Source of the DNA: Calditrichia bacterium
Lineage (GTDB): Bacteria; Calditrichota; Calditrichia; RBG-13-44-9; J075
Direction: 5' to 3'
Length of the DNA: 64,000 nt
NCBI GenBank assembly: GCA_028284905.1
Contig: JANQQU010000003.1
Coordinates: forward strand, 64,001 to 128,000
The position numbers and the translations under genes are program-made. The notes under the pieces were generated by a model, which did not search any database, was not told where the DNA came from, and was given only the letters and a program-made list of their open reading frames with translations. Each line of letters starts with the position of its first letter. The first letter of the stretch is position 1. Positions 52,397 through 61,299 of this stretch are shown here, one piece after another.

Positions 52397-53275
52397 ATGA
52401 CGACTGATGAACACTCACCATCCCGGCAATATCCGGTTGCAAGTTTTTTCGTTCTCACTTTTATCCTCAGCTATTTTGGCGGCGTTATTGCCGCGATTAT
52501 TCTGCAGATGCTACTTCCTGAGTCCCTGAAGGATTCCGCCGATGTCGTTGCGAAATTCGGACCGACCTTTGCCGGCATTATTATGGCTGGCGTGGTCGCG
52601 GGAAAAGTTGGGGTAAAAAAATTGTTCGACGCCCTGCTCGATTTCCGCATCCACCCCGGCTGGTATGGATATGCACTGGTGCTTCCTTTTATCATTATGA
52701 TACTTTCCCTGGCCATTTTTCAATGGAATGGCGGTACGTTGGAAACCGGGCAATGGAATACTGCCGCACTAAATTCATTATTGCTGCTGATTCCCTTAAA
52801 AATATTCCTCGGAGGCGGACTGGGCGAGGAGCTCGGCTGGCGGGGCTTTGCCTTGCCGCAATTGCAAAAGCGCATGAGTGCTTTTCGGGCCAGCTTATTG
52901 ATTTGGGTTGTCTGGACAGTCTGGCATTTTCCGGCGTTTTTCCTCGCCAGTAGCCGGGATGGCGAGATGCCCATTTGGATGTTCACAATTTTTGTCTTCG
53001 CCGTCACTATCCTGTTCACCTGGGCCTATAATATGACCAATGGCAATCTGCTCATTCCGGTTGTATTCCACGGCACTGCGAATGCCAGTGAATCATTACT
53101 GGAACTACTCGTTCCCTTATCAGAACGAGTGACTGCACTTGGTTGGCTGACCGGCGTTTATTCCCTCATTGCCCTCATTATTCTTTTGGTTTACCCGCTG
53201 AGCCGCTTATCTTCCCGGGAAAAGGTTGTTTGGGAAGCGGAGGGTACAATGCCGTACAAACAGCCCACGAGTTGA
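52397..53275 (+). CDS. CPBP-family intramembrane metalloprotease
   Basis: 292 residues from the ATG at 52397; a TTG at 52385 is also open. About seven or eight membrane helices. The ABI/CPBP motifs are EELGWRGFALPQLQ (E144-E145, R149), H177 in TVWHFPAFFLAS, and a later PVVFHGTAN. Eukaryotic relatives (Rce1) cut prenylated CAAX proteins; bacterial ones act in stress response, bacteriocin maturation or immunity, and the substrate here is unknown. It precedes the kinase gene by 19 bp and may share a transcript with it. No clear ribosome site. Confidence 0.88.
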   Translation: MTTDEHSPSRQYPVASFFVLTFILSYFGGVIAAIILQMLLPESLKDSADVVAKFGPTFAGIIMAGVVAGKVGVKKLFDALLDFRIHPGWYGYALVLPFIIMILSLAIFQWNGGTLETGQWNTAALNSLLLLIPLKIFLGGGLGEELGWRGFALPQLQKRMSAFRASLLIWVVWTVWHFPAFFLASSRDGEMPIWMFTIFVFAVTILFTWAYNMTNGNLLIPVVFHGTANASESLLELLVPLSERVTALGWLTGVYSLIALIILLVYPLSRLSSREKVVWEAEGTMPYKQPTS

Positions 53276-53294
53276 CAATCCCGGGATTACAAAA

Positions 53295-54251
53295 ATGACA
53301 CTTCAATTACCGGAGATCCGCGACCGGAGCGATTATCAAAAACATTTCCATGCAGCAATTTGGCAGGCAGTCGCTGTGGAAATTTGTACGCGCCACCGCA
53401 TCGCTTATCAGCAGTTGCAGCGGGCGGCGATGGGTGAGAACATTATCTTTTTTGTCGATCAAAAATACGTCATCAAAATTTTTGCCCCGTTTCGCAGTAG
53501 CTATCAGCGGGAAAAGACCTCCTTACATTTTGCCACAAATAAAACCGATATTGAAACCCCGGAAATCGCATACGCCGGCGAGATCGAGGGTTGGTCATAT
53601 TTGGTGTTAACCCAACTCAGCGGCATTCCGGCAAAGGAAGTTTGGCCGACGGTTACTCAACGGCAGCGAATCGCAATCGTTCGTAAACTGGCAGTAGCAC
53701 TGAAACAGCTCCATAGTTATTCCCCACCACAGGAACAGCTGCTCGAATTAAACTGGCAGCAATTTCTGGAAAAGCAGGTAGCGGAAAGTGTAGAACGGCA
53801 GCGAAGTTGCGGTGCCAGCTCGCAATGGCTGGAGCGCCTGCCAGCTTATATTGCGGAGAGAATCAATCTTCTCTCCGCATCGCAACAACCGGTATTTCTC
53901 CATGGCGACGTGCACCTCGGCAACCTGATGCTGCTTCAGCAAAAGGGGAAATGGGAGCTTCAAGGGCTCTTTGATTTCGGTGATTCGCTGCTTGGCTTCC
54001 ACGAATATGATTTTGTCCCGCCGGGCGTCATAATGATTCAGGGGGAACGGGAGCTGCAGCGAGAATTTTTTCTCGCCTACGGCTACCGGCAGCCTCAGTT
54101 GGATGAAGCCTTCCGGGATCGTTTGATGCTCCTGACCATCCTCTACGAATGCAGCGATCTGCGCAAGTACGCGATGCGTCTGCACCCGGAGGCAGTTAAT
54201 TATTCTCTGGATGAACTGGCGGCGGCAATTTGGGTGTTTGTCAATGATTGA
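53295..54251 (+). CDS. APH-type aminoglycoside/small-molecule phosphotransferase
   Basis: 318 residues from the ATG at 53295 (MTLQLPEIRDRSDY). Kinase-like fold of the phosphotransferase APH family: ATP-lobe lysine in KYVIKIFAPF, catalytic loop HGDVHLGNLMLL with the base aspartate, and the metal-binding DFGDSL. Such enzymes phosphorylate aminoglycosides, choline, homoserine or sugars; the substrate cannot be told. It begins after 19 bp of spacer from the CPBP gene, with a weak ribosome site. The frame upstream to 53226 overlaps that gene and is not used. Confidence 0.85.
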   Translation: MTLQLPEIRDRSDYQKHFHAAIWQAVAVEICTRHRIAYQQLQRAAMGENIIFFVDQKYVIKIFAPFRSSYQREKTSLHFATNKTDIETPEIAYAGEIEGWSYLVLTQLSGIPAKEVWPTVTQRQRIAIVRKLAVALKQLHSYSPPQEQLLELNWQQFLEKQVAESVERQRSCGASSQWLERLPAYIAERINLLSASQQPVFLHGDVHLGNLMLLQQKGKWELQGLFDFGDSLLGFHEYDFVPPGVIMIQGERELQREFFLAYGYRQPQLDEAFRDRLMLLTILYECSDLRKYAMRLHPEAVNYSLDELAAAIWVFVND

Positions 54252-54269
54252 TTATGCGAAGACAAGCAA

Positions 54270-54366
54270 ATGTCCAATGTCCAACGCCCAATATCCAATG
54301 TAGAAGTAAATTCTTGCCGTCTTTTCCTTCGACATTGGACATTTTAGATTCGATATTGGATATTAA
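54270..54366. repeat. Inverted TCCAATGT repeat, second locus
   Basis: Left arm AATGTCCAATGTCCAACG ... CCAATATCCAATG at 54269-54300, right arm GACATTGGACATT ... GATATTGGATATT at 54331-54364. Both arms match those at 28871-28994. It fills the spacer between two convergent genes. Confidence 0.8.
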
Positions 54367-54414
54367 TAAGCAACCCTGCAGCTTGTAATTCGCATGCGAC
54401 TTATGTTGTCTTTC

Positions 54415-56016
54415 TCAGGATTTATCCTTCAAAACAATCGTCTTTTCTTCCCCGGCTTTTAACTCAAATACCACCGGATCGTAGTTTCCTTTCCAGCCCT
54501 GAATATTATAGGTGCCCGGGGTAAGGGTTACATGTCTGCCAGACTGTTTGGTGCAGCAACGTTTTTCGCTGCCGGCTCCGATGAAATATCGTTTATCCGC
54601 TTCCCGGCTGCCGTCGGCTTTTTCGTAGATAATGGTTAATTGACCCGCCGGCACATCAATATCCATATCCTGCCTTTCCTCTTCGGAAATGGTCACATTA
54701 GTGCTAAAAGCATTAATACTGCTGATCATTTTCAATTGGTAATCACCGGGCAGCACTCTCCCCCCATTGGCATGATGGAGTTTATATTTCAATTCACCAT
54801 CCTGCCATAATTCCTGATGCTCCCGGAACAAGTCGCCGTTTATATCCGCCAGCAATCTAAATTTGACGCGCACAGTATGACGCAGTTCGAAAACCAATTC
54901 TTTATGTTCGCCGGCAGCAAAACTTTCCGTTTTCGAGAGCTTATTTTCGGCATTCGGTTCGGCATGAAAAGTATATTCTCCTTCGTCCAGGTAAACCCGG
55001 TCTTTCCAGCGGAAATGAAAAACTTTTTCGCCTTCCTGAAAAGCAGTGACGATACCTCCGGCAACTTTCTTTTCATTGTCCAGGAAAGTGGTTACTACCG
55101 ATGGCGGCTCCGGCACGGTTAACTGAACGGTCGTTTCCCCGCTTTCCCTGACCAGCACCGTTTGCGTGACCGGTTGATAAAGATTGCCATTGGCCGTTTC
55201 CACCCCAATTGTCATACTATATTCACCGGGCTCAACCACATTGCGGGCAAAGCTCATCACCTGGTATTTTTCGGTTCCATTTTGCGAGAGCGTTCCTTTC
55301 ACCTTTAAGCGATCCCCGGCTGTGTTGCTGGCAATTATCTTCAGCGCAACTGAAGCACTTTCTTCATGAATGGTGGAGAGGCTCTCCGCAAGCTCATTCG
55401 CAGAGCCGGCATCCCGATAAGGCGTCCCGGCGGCATCGGCAATGCAGCGCAGGGCATCTTTCGATTTTTCATCCAACCCGAAACCAACCACATGCACCTT
55501 GATGCGGATGTTCATTTTTTGCCATTCCCGCAGGAGTGCGCAGGGATCGCCGTCGCAGGTTTCCACGCCATCGCTAATCAGGATTATTTTCCCCTCTCGC
55601 CCCTGAAAATCCTTCAAGGCTTCCCGCAAACTATAGGAGATCGGCGTTTTCCCGGTGGGATTGACCGTTTTTAAAAATTGCTGTAACGGGGCAATTGCCT
55701 GATCCGCCGCGCTAAAAGGGATCACCAGCTCGGAGTCCCGACAGTCCCCTTTCCGGCGATGACCGTACACCCGGAATGCCAGCTCCTGTCCGCTGAAATC
55801 GCGCTGCACAAAATTCTCCAGCACCTTTTTCGCCGTGGCAATTTTAAAAGACCCATCTGCCAGTTTTTGCCACATGGAGCCAGAACCATCGAGAATGACG
55901 TAGATTGCCGGTGCTTTCTCCTCCTGGCTGATTATTTTCCCGCTAAAAAGAAATAGAAAGAATAGTGAGATGATAAAAAGAAGCTGGTAACGATTTGATT
56001 TCCTACTAACACTCAT
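54415..56016 (-). CDS. Secreted von Willebrand A domain protein
   Basis: 533 residues. Signal peptide ~10-31 (LLFIISLFFLFLFSGKIIS). A vWA domain (36-225) holds the metal site motif D43-G-S45-G-S47 (ILDGSGSMWQ), a TGKTPIS segment and ISDGVETCDGDPC. Beyond it lie beta-sandwich-like repeats (EPGEYSMTIGVETANGNLY, DEGEYTFHAEPNAENKL, LPGDYQLKMISS, TPGTYNIQGW), each ending in a 'PG-Y' type loop. Proteins of this plan bind other proteins via the metal site outside the cytoplasm; they occur as periplasmic or surface proteins. The role here is unknown. It is monocistronic. Confidence 0.82.
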   Translation of the reverse strand: MSVSRKSNRYQLLFIISLFFLFLFSGKIISQEEKAPAIYVILDGSGSMWQKLADGSFKIATAKKVLENFVQRDFSGQELAFRVYGHRRKGDCRDSELVIPFSAADQAIAPLQQFLKTVNPTGKTPISYSLREALKDFQGREGKIILISDGVETCDGDPCALLREWQKMNIRIKVHVVGFGLDEKSKDALRCIADAAGTPYRDAGSANELAESLSTIHEESASVALKIIASNTAGDRLKVKGTLSQNGTEKYQVMSFARNVVEPGEYSMTIGVETANGNLYQPVTQTVLVRESGETTVQLTVPEPPSVVTTFLDNEKKVAGGIVTAFQEGEKVFHFRWKDRVYLDEGEYTFHAEPNAENKLSKTESFAAGEHKELVFELRHTVRVKFRLLADINGDLFREHQELWQDGELKYKLHHANGGRVLPGDYQLKMISSINAFSTNVTISEEERQDMDIDVPAGQLTIIYEKADGSREADKRYFIGAGSEKRCCTKQSGRHVTLTPGTYNIQGWKGNYDPVVFELKAGEEKTIVLKDKS

Positions 56017-56211
56017 ATATTTCCCCGCTGATTTAATTCGAATGATTTAATATCTTAACCCATTCGGATGATCTAACCAATACCGTAATGAAGGTATTTT
56101 ATGGAGAGGAATACTTGCGATTCTTTTTGATTTGTCAGATATTCTTCTCGTTCCTATTCAGGCGAAGGAAGATTTATTTCCGCGACACTTTATCAATCCC
56201 CGGAGTGCGAT

Positions 56212-56805
56212 ATGAAAAAACTCGTTCAGCAGGCGACCCACTGGCTAAACCAGCCGCAACAATCGACGCAATTAAGCGAAGATAGCATCCGCATTACCGC
56301 CGGCCCAAAAACCGACTGGTTTATTGATCCCGCCGGAAAGGTGTTGGCCACCAACGCACCGGTCCTTTTATTCCGGCCGCCTGATAATGATTTTCTTTTT
56401 TCCGCAGCGGTAAGCGTGGATTTTGCCGACACCTATGACGCCGGCGTACTTTTTCTTTACAGTGATAAAAATTGCTGGGGCAAACTTTGCTTCGAATATT
56501 CCCCGCAAAAAGAACCGATGGTGGTATCTGTTGTCACCCGCGATGTTTCTGATGATTGTAATTCGCTGGTTATAGAAGGCAACAGTATCTGCCTCCGCGC
56601 TGCCCGCCAGGGAAATGTCTTCATCTTTCATTATTCCCTTGATGGCAAGTTTTGGCACTTTGTACGTTACTTCAGTTTGGGAGAAGTGAATGATTTACAG
56701 ATTGGCCTATCGGTGCAATCGCCCACCGGGCAGGGTTGCCAGGCGGAATTTTCCCACATCAATTATCAGGCTGGTAAGCTGGCCGATATGCGCAATGGTC
56801 AATAA
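56212..56805 (+). CDS. DUF1349 family protein
   Basis: 197 residues; GGAG lies 7 bases before the ATG. The order of motifs WFIDPAGKVLATNAPVLLFR, FLFSAAVSVDFADTYDAGVLFLYS, NCWGKLCFEYSP and FHYSLDGKFWHFVRYFSL is that of DUF1349 (the 'regulation of enolase protein 1' family), a concanavalin-like beta-sandwich. No signal peptide. Its role is not known; yeast relatives bind or modulate other proteins and some bacterial ones bind carbohydrate. It stands alone between a divergent secreted protein gene and a small membrane protein gene 85 bp downstream. Confidence 0.8.
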   Translation: MKKLVQQATHWLNQPQQSTQLSEDSIRITAGPKTDWFIDPAGKVLATNAPVLLFRPPDNDFLFSAAVSVDFADTYDAGVLFLYSDKNCWGKLCFEYSPQKEPMVVSVVTRDVSDDCNSLVIEGNSICLRAARQGNVFIFHYSLDGKFWHFVRYFSLGEVNDLQIGLSVQSPTGQGCQAEFSHINYQAGKLADMRNGQ

Positions 56806-56890
56806 CTGTTTTCGGTCAATCATCCCATTGATTTATTGATTAGATTTCAATACTTTTTAAAATACTTACGATAATAATGGCAGGGGAAAC

Positions 56891-57319
56891 ATGAAAATCA
56901 GCGAACGAATCGGATATCTTTTGGGCATCATACTCATCTTGTTTGGCGTGCTGCTTATTATCGGTGCTGTCGGTAATATTTATAAACCGGAGAATGCCAA
57001 ACCCATTATGCAATATGTCCTCCTGATTGTATTAATGGGTCTCCCGATGGTGCTGGGTGGTTTTTTCTTATGTCGGCAGATGAAGCGAAATAGCCGAAAG
57101 CGGATTTATGAAGCCCTCGAACGGCAGATCCTTCAACTAGCGGCTAAAAAGAAGGGACAGCTAACCGTCGCTGATGTTGCCATGCAGATAAACATCTCCA
57201 CATCGGAAGCAAAAAAGATACTGGAAGACTTTCACCTTAACGGCGTCGCTGATATCAGCGCCTCCGAAGGCGGGAATGTGCTTTACCGCTTTCGGATGGA
57301 TTTACCTGGAAAAGAATAA
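56891..57319 (+). CDS. Membrane protein with C-terminal winged-helix-like domain
   Basis: 142 residues; AGGGGAAA lies before the ATG. Two membrane helices (~10-28 and ~40-62) are followed by a basic linker (QMKRNSRKRIYEALERQI) and a helix-turn-helix-like domain: ILQLAAKKKGQLTVADVAMQINISTSEAKKILEDFHLNG with a wing VLYRFRM. It looks like a membrane-tethered DNA-binding or protein-binding domain. I recognise no named family and the function is unknown. Confidence 0.6.
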   Translation: MKISERIGYLLGIILILFGVLLIIGAVGNIYKPENAKPIMQYVLLIVLMGLPMVLGGFFLCRQMKRNSRKRIYEALERQILQLAAKKKGQLTVADVAMQINISTSEAKKILEDFHLNGVADISASEGGNVLYRFRMDLPGKE

Positions 57320-57415
57320 GGCCCGCCAATTCGGATTATATTAAATCAACAGCATAAAATGCACCTAAACTTCATATCCGGCGATGCCTGATATCGAGGA
57401 GCCAGGGGATAATAT

Positions 57416-58993
57416 ATGAATGATAAAAAAAAGTCCATTCTAAAGTCGCCCGTTTTTTGGCTGGCCTTGCTTATGCTTTGGGGGGTCGGTTTACGGTCGA
57501 TCCAATATTTTGGAAATTCTTCCCTTTGGTTTGACGAGTTAACCAGTGCGAAAAATATCCAGTCCATGAGTATGTATTCGCTTATGACAGAACCGTTAGA
57601 TCATAACCAGGTTGCGCCACCCGGTTTTCTTATCGGGCAAAAAATGATCATTTCGATTTTCGGTGCCCATGATTTGACGTTTCGCTTTTTACCCTGGATT
57701 TTATCTCTCCTCGCCATGGTTTTCTTTGCATTGTTGGTACGAAGATATTTGAGCGGCGTTAAATCATTTGCAGCAATGGCACTATTTATCGCAAGTATCG
57801 CCCTAATTCAGCAAGCCGGCAATGCCAAACAATATTCCGGGGATGTTGCCGCCGCCCTCTTCCTGTGTTGGGCACTGGTCACCATTATTTCCGACGGTTC
57901 TGGTAAATTACCGCGTTGGCTGATAGCCGCAGCAGGAGGTGTGAGTGCGCTCATTTCTTTTCCTGCCGCAATTATTGCTGTTTCGTTAGTAGCGATATTG
58001 CTATGGCAGCATCGACGTGATCTGAACGCGTTTATCAAATCTTCTCCAGCGGTGATGGCTGCAATATGGCTACTAGGCGCAACCCTAAATCTTCTCTATG
58101 CACAGTTCGTCGTGAAGACGGAAACCCGCTCTGCAATGCAAGGCTGGTGGACAGATGGATTTCCGCCCGGAGAGGGCATTTTTTCAACACTAGTGTGGAT
58201 TCCCGACGCCCTTAATAACGCGCTGGGTCATTTACTTTTTTTTATTCCTCCTCCAATGCCTTTAGCCGTCGTACCGATTGCCCTGATAATACTCACTGCA
58301 TTTGGCTTAATCTTCCTGCTTCAAAAAGACAGCTTGGCAGCCGGAATATTACTTTCCCCGCTGGTAATCGCTGTGCTTCTTGCTCTGCTCGATATTCTGC
58401 CCCTGCGGCAACGAGTTGCACTCTACGCAGTTTGGCCATTGTTAATATTTGGGTTTTTGGGATTGACAGCGTTGCAGGAATGGTTGGGCAAAATTTTTCG
58501 TCCCGCTCTCACCAACAGCTTTGCTTTGATACTGGCCCTGCCGCTGCTCTTAATTGCTTCTACACTGGGAAGCCCGCCTTATCACTCGCAACCGGCCGAG
58601 CCGGTATTGAAAGCACTCAAGACGCAAATTCAGCCGGACGATCTTCTTTATGTCTATTGTAAATCCCGTTTTGCAATAGAGTTTTACGGTCCAGGGCTGG
58701 GATTCGAGAATTGGCAACAGGGGAATTGTTATAACTCTGCTGGTGAGTTTGCCAAGGATTTAATTGCTCTGCAAGGTAATAGCAGAGTGTGGTTTTTTTA
58801 TAGCCAATGGACGCCGGCCGAGCCATATCCGGATTCAATCAAAGCCTATCTTGAAAAATCCGGGAAACAGATTGGGCACATCCCGGATCCATTCAGAGGT
58901 CGGGGGCTGCGGGAAGCAACAGCATATTTATATGATCTCTCTGAAGCAGAAGATTCAACTGTCCCAGCAGATTCCTTAAACAGTAAGGAGTGA
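57416..58993 (+). CDS. GT39-like membrane glycosyltransferase
   Basis: 525 residues with at least ten hydrophobic segments and a ~110-residue C-terminal soluble part. The N-terminal loop has D40-E41 in SLWFDELTSA, the catalytic acidic pair of the PMT/ArnT/GT39-type dolichol- or undecaprenyl-phosphate-sugar transferases. AGGGGATAA lies before the ATG. Such enzymes transfer a sugar from a lipid carrier to a protein or lipid on the outside of the inner membrane. The next gene (a secreted protein) starts 2 bp after the stop, so they form an operon. Confidence 0.8.
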   Translation: MNDKKKSILKSPVFWLALLMLWGVGLRSIQYFGNSSLWFDELTSAKNIQSMSMYSLMTEPLDHNQVAPPGFLIGQKMIISIFGAHDLTFRFLPWILSLLAMVFFALLVRRYLSGVKSFAAMALFIASIALIQQAGNAKQYSGDVAAALFLCWALVTIISDGSGKLPRWLIAAAGGVSALISFPAAIIAVSLVAILLWQHRRDLNAFIKSSPAVMAAIWLLGATLNLLYAQFVVKTETRSAMQGWWTDGFPPGEGIFSTLVWIPDALNNALGHLLFFIPPPMPLAVVPIALIILTAFGLIFLLQKDSLAAGILLSPLVIAVLLALLDILPLRQRVALYAVWPLLIFGFLGLTALQEWLGKIFRPALTNSFALILALPLLLIASTLGSPPYHSQPAEPVLKALKTQIQPDDLLYVYCKSRFAIEFYGPGLGFENWQQGNCYNSAGEFAKDLIALQGNSRVWFFYSQWTPAEPYPDSIKAYLEKSGKQIGHIPDPFRGRGLREATAYLYDLSEAEDSTVPADSLNSKE

Positions 58994-58995
58994 TA

Positions 58996-59496
58996 ATGCG
59001 CCTGCCTCCTTTCATATTAACGATAATACTTCTCTGCTTCTCCTTAAACGCGCAAACGCCCTTCCCCGAGAAGTGCCTTGGTACCTGGGGCGGAATGATG
59101 CATCTCCAAAAAGACGGCGCGATTACCGACAGCGTTCGCATCAAATTCACCGTTGCGAGGACGGATTCCCCCGATGTCTGGATTTGGAAAACCGAGTATC
59201 TTTCCCCAACCCGGCCGATGGTGAAAGACTATACCATCCAGCTAACTGATAAAGAAAAACAGCATTACGCTATTGATGAAAACAATGGTATTGTGCTGGC
59301 AGATTATCGTTTCGGTAACAAACTCTACAGCATCTTCGAGACCGGCGGTATACTTCTCACCGCCAGTTATGAGCTCGCTGGCGAACAGCTCATTTTTGAA
59401 GTGACCTCCGGGAAGAAGCTGACTGCGGATAGTACCCAGGTCACCAGCTATTCAGTGAACCATCTGCAGCGGGTTGTTCTCGAGAAAATCGAATAG
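58996..59496 (+). CDS. Small secreted protein, unknown function
   Basis: 166 residues from the ATG at 58996, which has AAGGAG 5 bases upstream; a GTG at 58990 is possible. Signal peptide ~1-18 (FILTIILLCFSLNAQ). The mature part is beta-rich (CLGTWGGMMHLQKDG, RIKFTVARTDSPDVWIWKTEY, GIVLADYRFGNKLYSIF, LIFEVTSGKK) and may form a lipocalin-like or small barrel fold. I recognise no family. Operonic with the glycosyltransferase gene; the two may cooperate in modifying a surface glycan. Confidence 0.7.
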   Translation: MRLPPFILTIILLCFSLNAQTPFPEKCLGTWGGMMHLQKDGAITDSVRIKFTVARTDSPDVWIWKTEYLSPTRPMVKDYTIQLTDKEKQHYAIDENNGIVLADYRFGNKLYSIFETGGILLTASYELAGEQLIFEVTSGKKLTADSTQVTSYSVNHLQRVVLEKIE

Positions 59497-59531
59497 TAAG
59501 TTTTCAGTAAGAGGCGAAATCTTACTGTCCC

Positions 59532-59618
59532 GTCATTGCGAGGAGTGCAGCGACGAAGCAATCTCCAGATGGTGCATCTAATAAAGAGATCACTTCGTCG
59601 CGCACTCCTCGTGATGAC
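59532..59618. repeat. GTCATCGCGAGG palindromic repeat, copy 3
   Basis: Left arm GTCATTGCGAGGAGTGCAGC plus GACGAAGCAATC, right arm GATCACTTCGTC and GCGCACTCCTCGTGATGAC, so this copy is a nearly complete palindrome with a ~25-nt loop. Related to copies at 31511 and 33973. Confidence 0.85.
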
Positions 59619-59679
59619 AGACAAATCTGAGTTGGTATTATTTCTTCAACATTAATCAGACTTCCCTCTCCGGCAAAAA

Positions 59680-59717
59680 TGCCCGTTTATTGATAATTTC
59701 TGCCCGTTTATTGATAA
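59680..59717 (+). promoter_or_regulatory. Direct repeat TGCCCGTTTATTGATAA, 21-bp period
   Basis: Two exact copies at 59680-59696 and 59701-59717, two helical turns apart, 79 bp upstream of the cupin gene start. The position suits an activator or repressor binding pair. Confidence 0.4.
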
Positions 59718-59748
59718 CCCTCCTTTCCTGATTTCCATATTTTGTATT

Positions 59749-59766
59749 AGAGCGCTAAAGCGTTCT
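59749..59766 (+). promoter_or_regulatory. Palindrome AGAGCGCTAAAGCGTTCT in cupin leader
   Basis: 18-bp inverted repeat with one mismatch, 30 bp before the cupin ATG, inside the likely leader. It could be an operator or a small leader hairpin. Confidence 0.4.
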
Positions 59767-59795
59767 TTACGTCCACTAAACTGGAGGAAAGACAA

Positions 59796-60404
59796 ATGAT
59801 ACGAGCAGGCTTCCAAACAACCGACCCTTTTACCGGTACCAGGACAACCGTCATTAAAGGTGCAGAAGAAACCGGCGGCACCGGCTGGACACTCATTGTG
59901 CATTGTCCGGAAGGCGCACCGGCACACATTCTTAGTCATGTACATTTAAACTGGCACGAAGCTTTTGAGATCGTTGAAGGCAGTGCAAAATATATGCTTG
60001 CCGGCAAGGAGTTTACCGCGGAAGCGGGGGATGTTATCGAAATGCCGGCGGGCATCAAGCATGTGCATCCCTGGAATAATGGCCCAGGCATGATGATTTA
60101 TCGCCAGAAAAATTATTTTGGCAATGTCAATCCGGATGCCGTCAACGACATCATTGGAGTTTTTGCCACCATTAACGGTCTGGCGAAGGAAGGCAAAGTT
60201 GGCGCGAAAGGACTTCCGAAGAACCTACTACAATTTGCAGCAACACTCCGCACACTGGTGAAACACCATGGGTATGATGCCGCCGTCCCGATTTCGCTCC
60301 AACGGTTCGTTAGTGCCACTCTCGGTCGCCTGGCAGAATCGCTGGGATATCGTGGTGTTTATCCCCGTTATCTGGCATCGACCCCGGCGGAAACATTGGT
60401 CTGA
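59796..60404 (+). CDS. Cupin-domain protein A
   Basis: 202 residues; GGAGGAAAG lies before the ATG. The cupin barrel (residues ~20-105) has a possible metal site in HVHLNWHEAFEIVEG (H/H/E) and a second motif MPAGIKHVHPWNNG. A C-terminal helical region of ~90 residues follows (NLLQFAATLRTLVKHHGYDA, SLQRFVSATLGRLAESLGYRGVYP), which also occurs in the cupin at 60618-61151. Cupins of this sort bind metal and may act as small-molecule oxygenases, isomerases or sensors; this one is unassigned. It is convergent with its paralogue. Confidence 0.8.
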   Translation: MIRAGFQTTDPFTGTRTTVIKGAEETGGTGWTLIVHCPEGAPAHILSHVHLNWHEAFEIVEGSAKYMLAGKEFTAEAGDVIEMPAGIKHVHPWNNGPGMMIYRQKNYFGNVNPDAVNDIIGVFATINGLAKEGKVGAKGLPKNLLQFAATLRTLVKHHGYDAAVPISLQRFVSATLGRLAESLGYRGVYPRYLASTPAETLV

Positions 60405-60617
60405 ACAACCGGCATCTTTGCCCAGCGAGAGAGCGGTTAAGCATTCCTTGATGAGGGGAGACGGTTGCGCCGATTGTGGTATCAGCGCGATGTTGTGCTA
60501 CAATTGGCCAGCCGGTTGAATTTTACTATTAGGCAGGTGCCGGGAAAATCATCAAGTTTACCGATGAAGTCCGCTGAGCAACTCTCCAGGATTATTATGA
60601 ATTCCTTCGAGCACTTA

Positions 60618-61151
60618 TCAAGATTTTGCGGCGATCTCCTTCGTCTTGCCGAACAGGCGAGCAACACCGGACAGCGAGCCGAATATGATTCGTTGCAGTA
60701 TAACCGGCATTCCACTCAGTTGATATTCATCCCGCGCCTGATGCAATATGTGGGCAACCTCCAAAAGGGGCATTTCCTTCCAGCTGCCGCCCGCGCGGAT
60801 GGCAGACTTCGCCATCTCAGTGAGGAACCATTGAAAGTGCAGGGCCGGTTCCACGACGCCGCGGATCACTAACGGTTCGGTTTCGCTGCCGTTATAAAAT
60901 GTATGAGATTGCCCGGGCGTTACTACCAACACTTCCCCGGTATTGATTACCTTTTCTTCTTTTCCCAGTTTGGCAACCATCTTTCCGGAGACAACATTAA
61001 AAGTTTCGGTTTGGATCGGATGACGATGGGCAGGCGGCCCAAACGCGCCGGGTGCTAATGTCACTTCATTTTCAACTTGCGCGGCGCTACTATCTGCTTC
61101 ACCGAAAAATTTAATCCTTTCTCCCTGTTCTTTCACCTCTAGTGTTATCAT
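60618..61151 (-). CDS. Cupin-domain protein B
   Basis: 177 residues; AGGAA lies before the ATG at 61151. Cupin barrel (~10-105) with the motif GPPAHRHPIQTETFNVVSGK (H/H/E metal site) and VTPGQSHTFYNGSETEPL. The helical C-terminus (LHFQWFLTEMAKSAIRAGG, PVILQRIIFGSLSGVARLFG) matches that of the convergent cupin A in plan, so they look like an old duplication. Function unknown; cytoplasmic (no signal peptide). The last 210 bp of the spacer to cupin A is uncalled. Confidence 0.8.
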   Translation of the reverse strand: MITLEVKEQGERIKFFGEADSSAAQVENEVTLAPGAFGPPAHRHPIQTETFNVVSGKMVAKLGKEEKVINTGEVLVVTPGQSHTFYNGSETEPLVIRGVVEPALHFQWFLTEMAKSAIRAGGSWKEMPLLEVAHILHQARDEYQLSGMPVILQRIIFGSLSGVARLFGKTKEIAAKS

Positions 61152-61299
61152 CAGATTCTTCCTGTTTTTAGTTTAAGTTTTCAGATTTCAATGTCTGAGA
61201 TACCGGTGATAAAACTGAAGCACTGCCATCTATAAATTTACGACTTCACCATTAATTCGCAATTTTTTTAGTCAATTCCCTATTTTTACAAGATCTCTT

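Noticed and set aside
60465-60872. 135-aa + strand ORF running into cupin B
   Set aside because: Most of it is antisense to cupin B; the first part may be a remnant, noted in findings.
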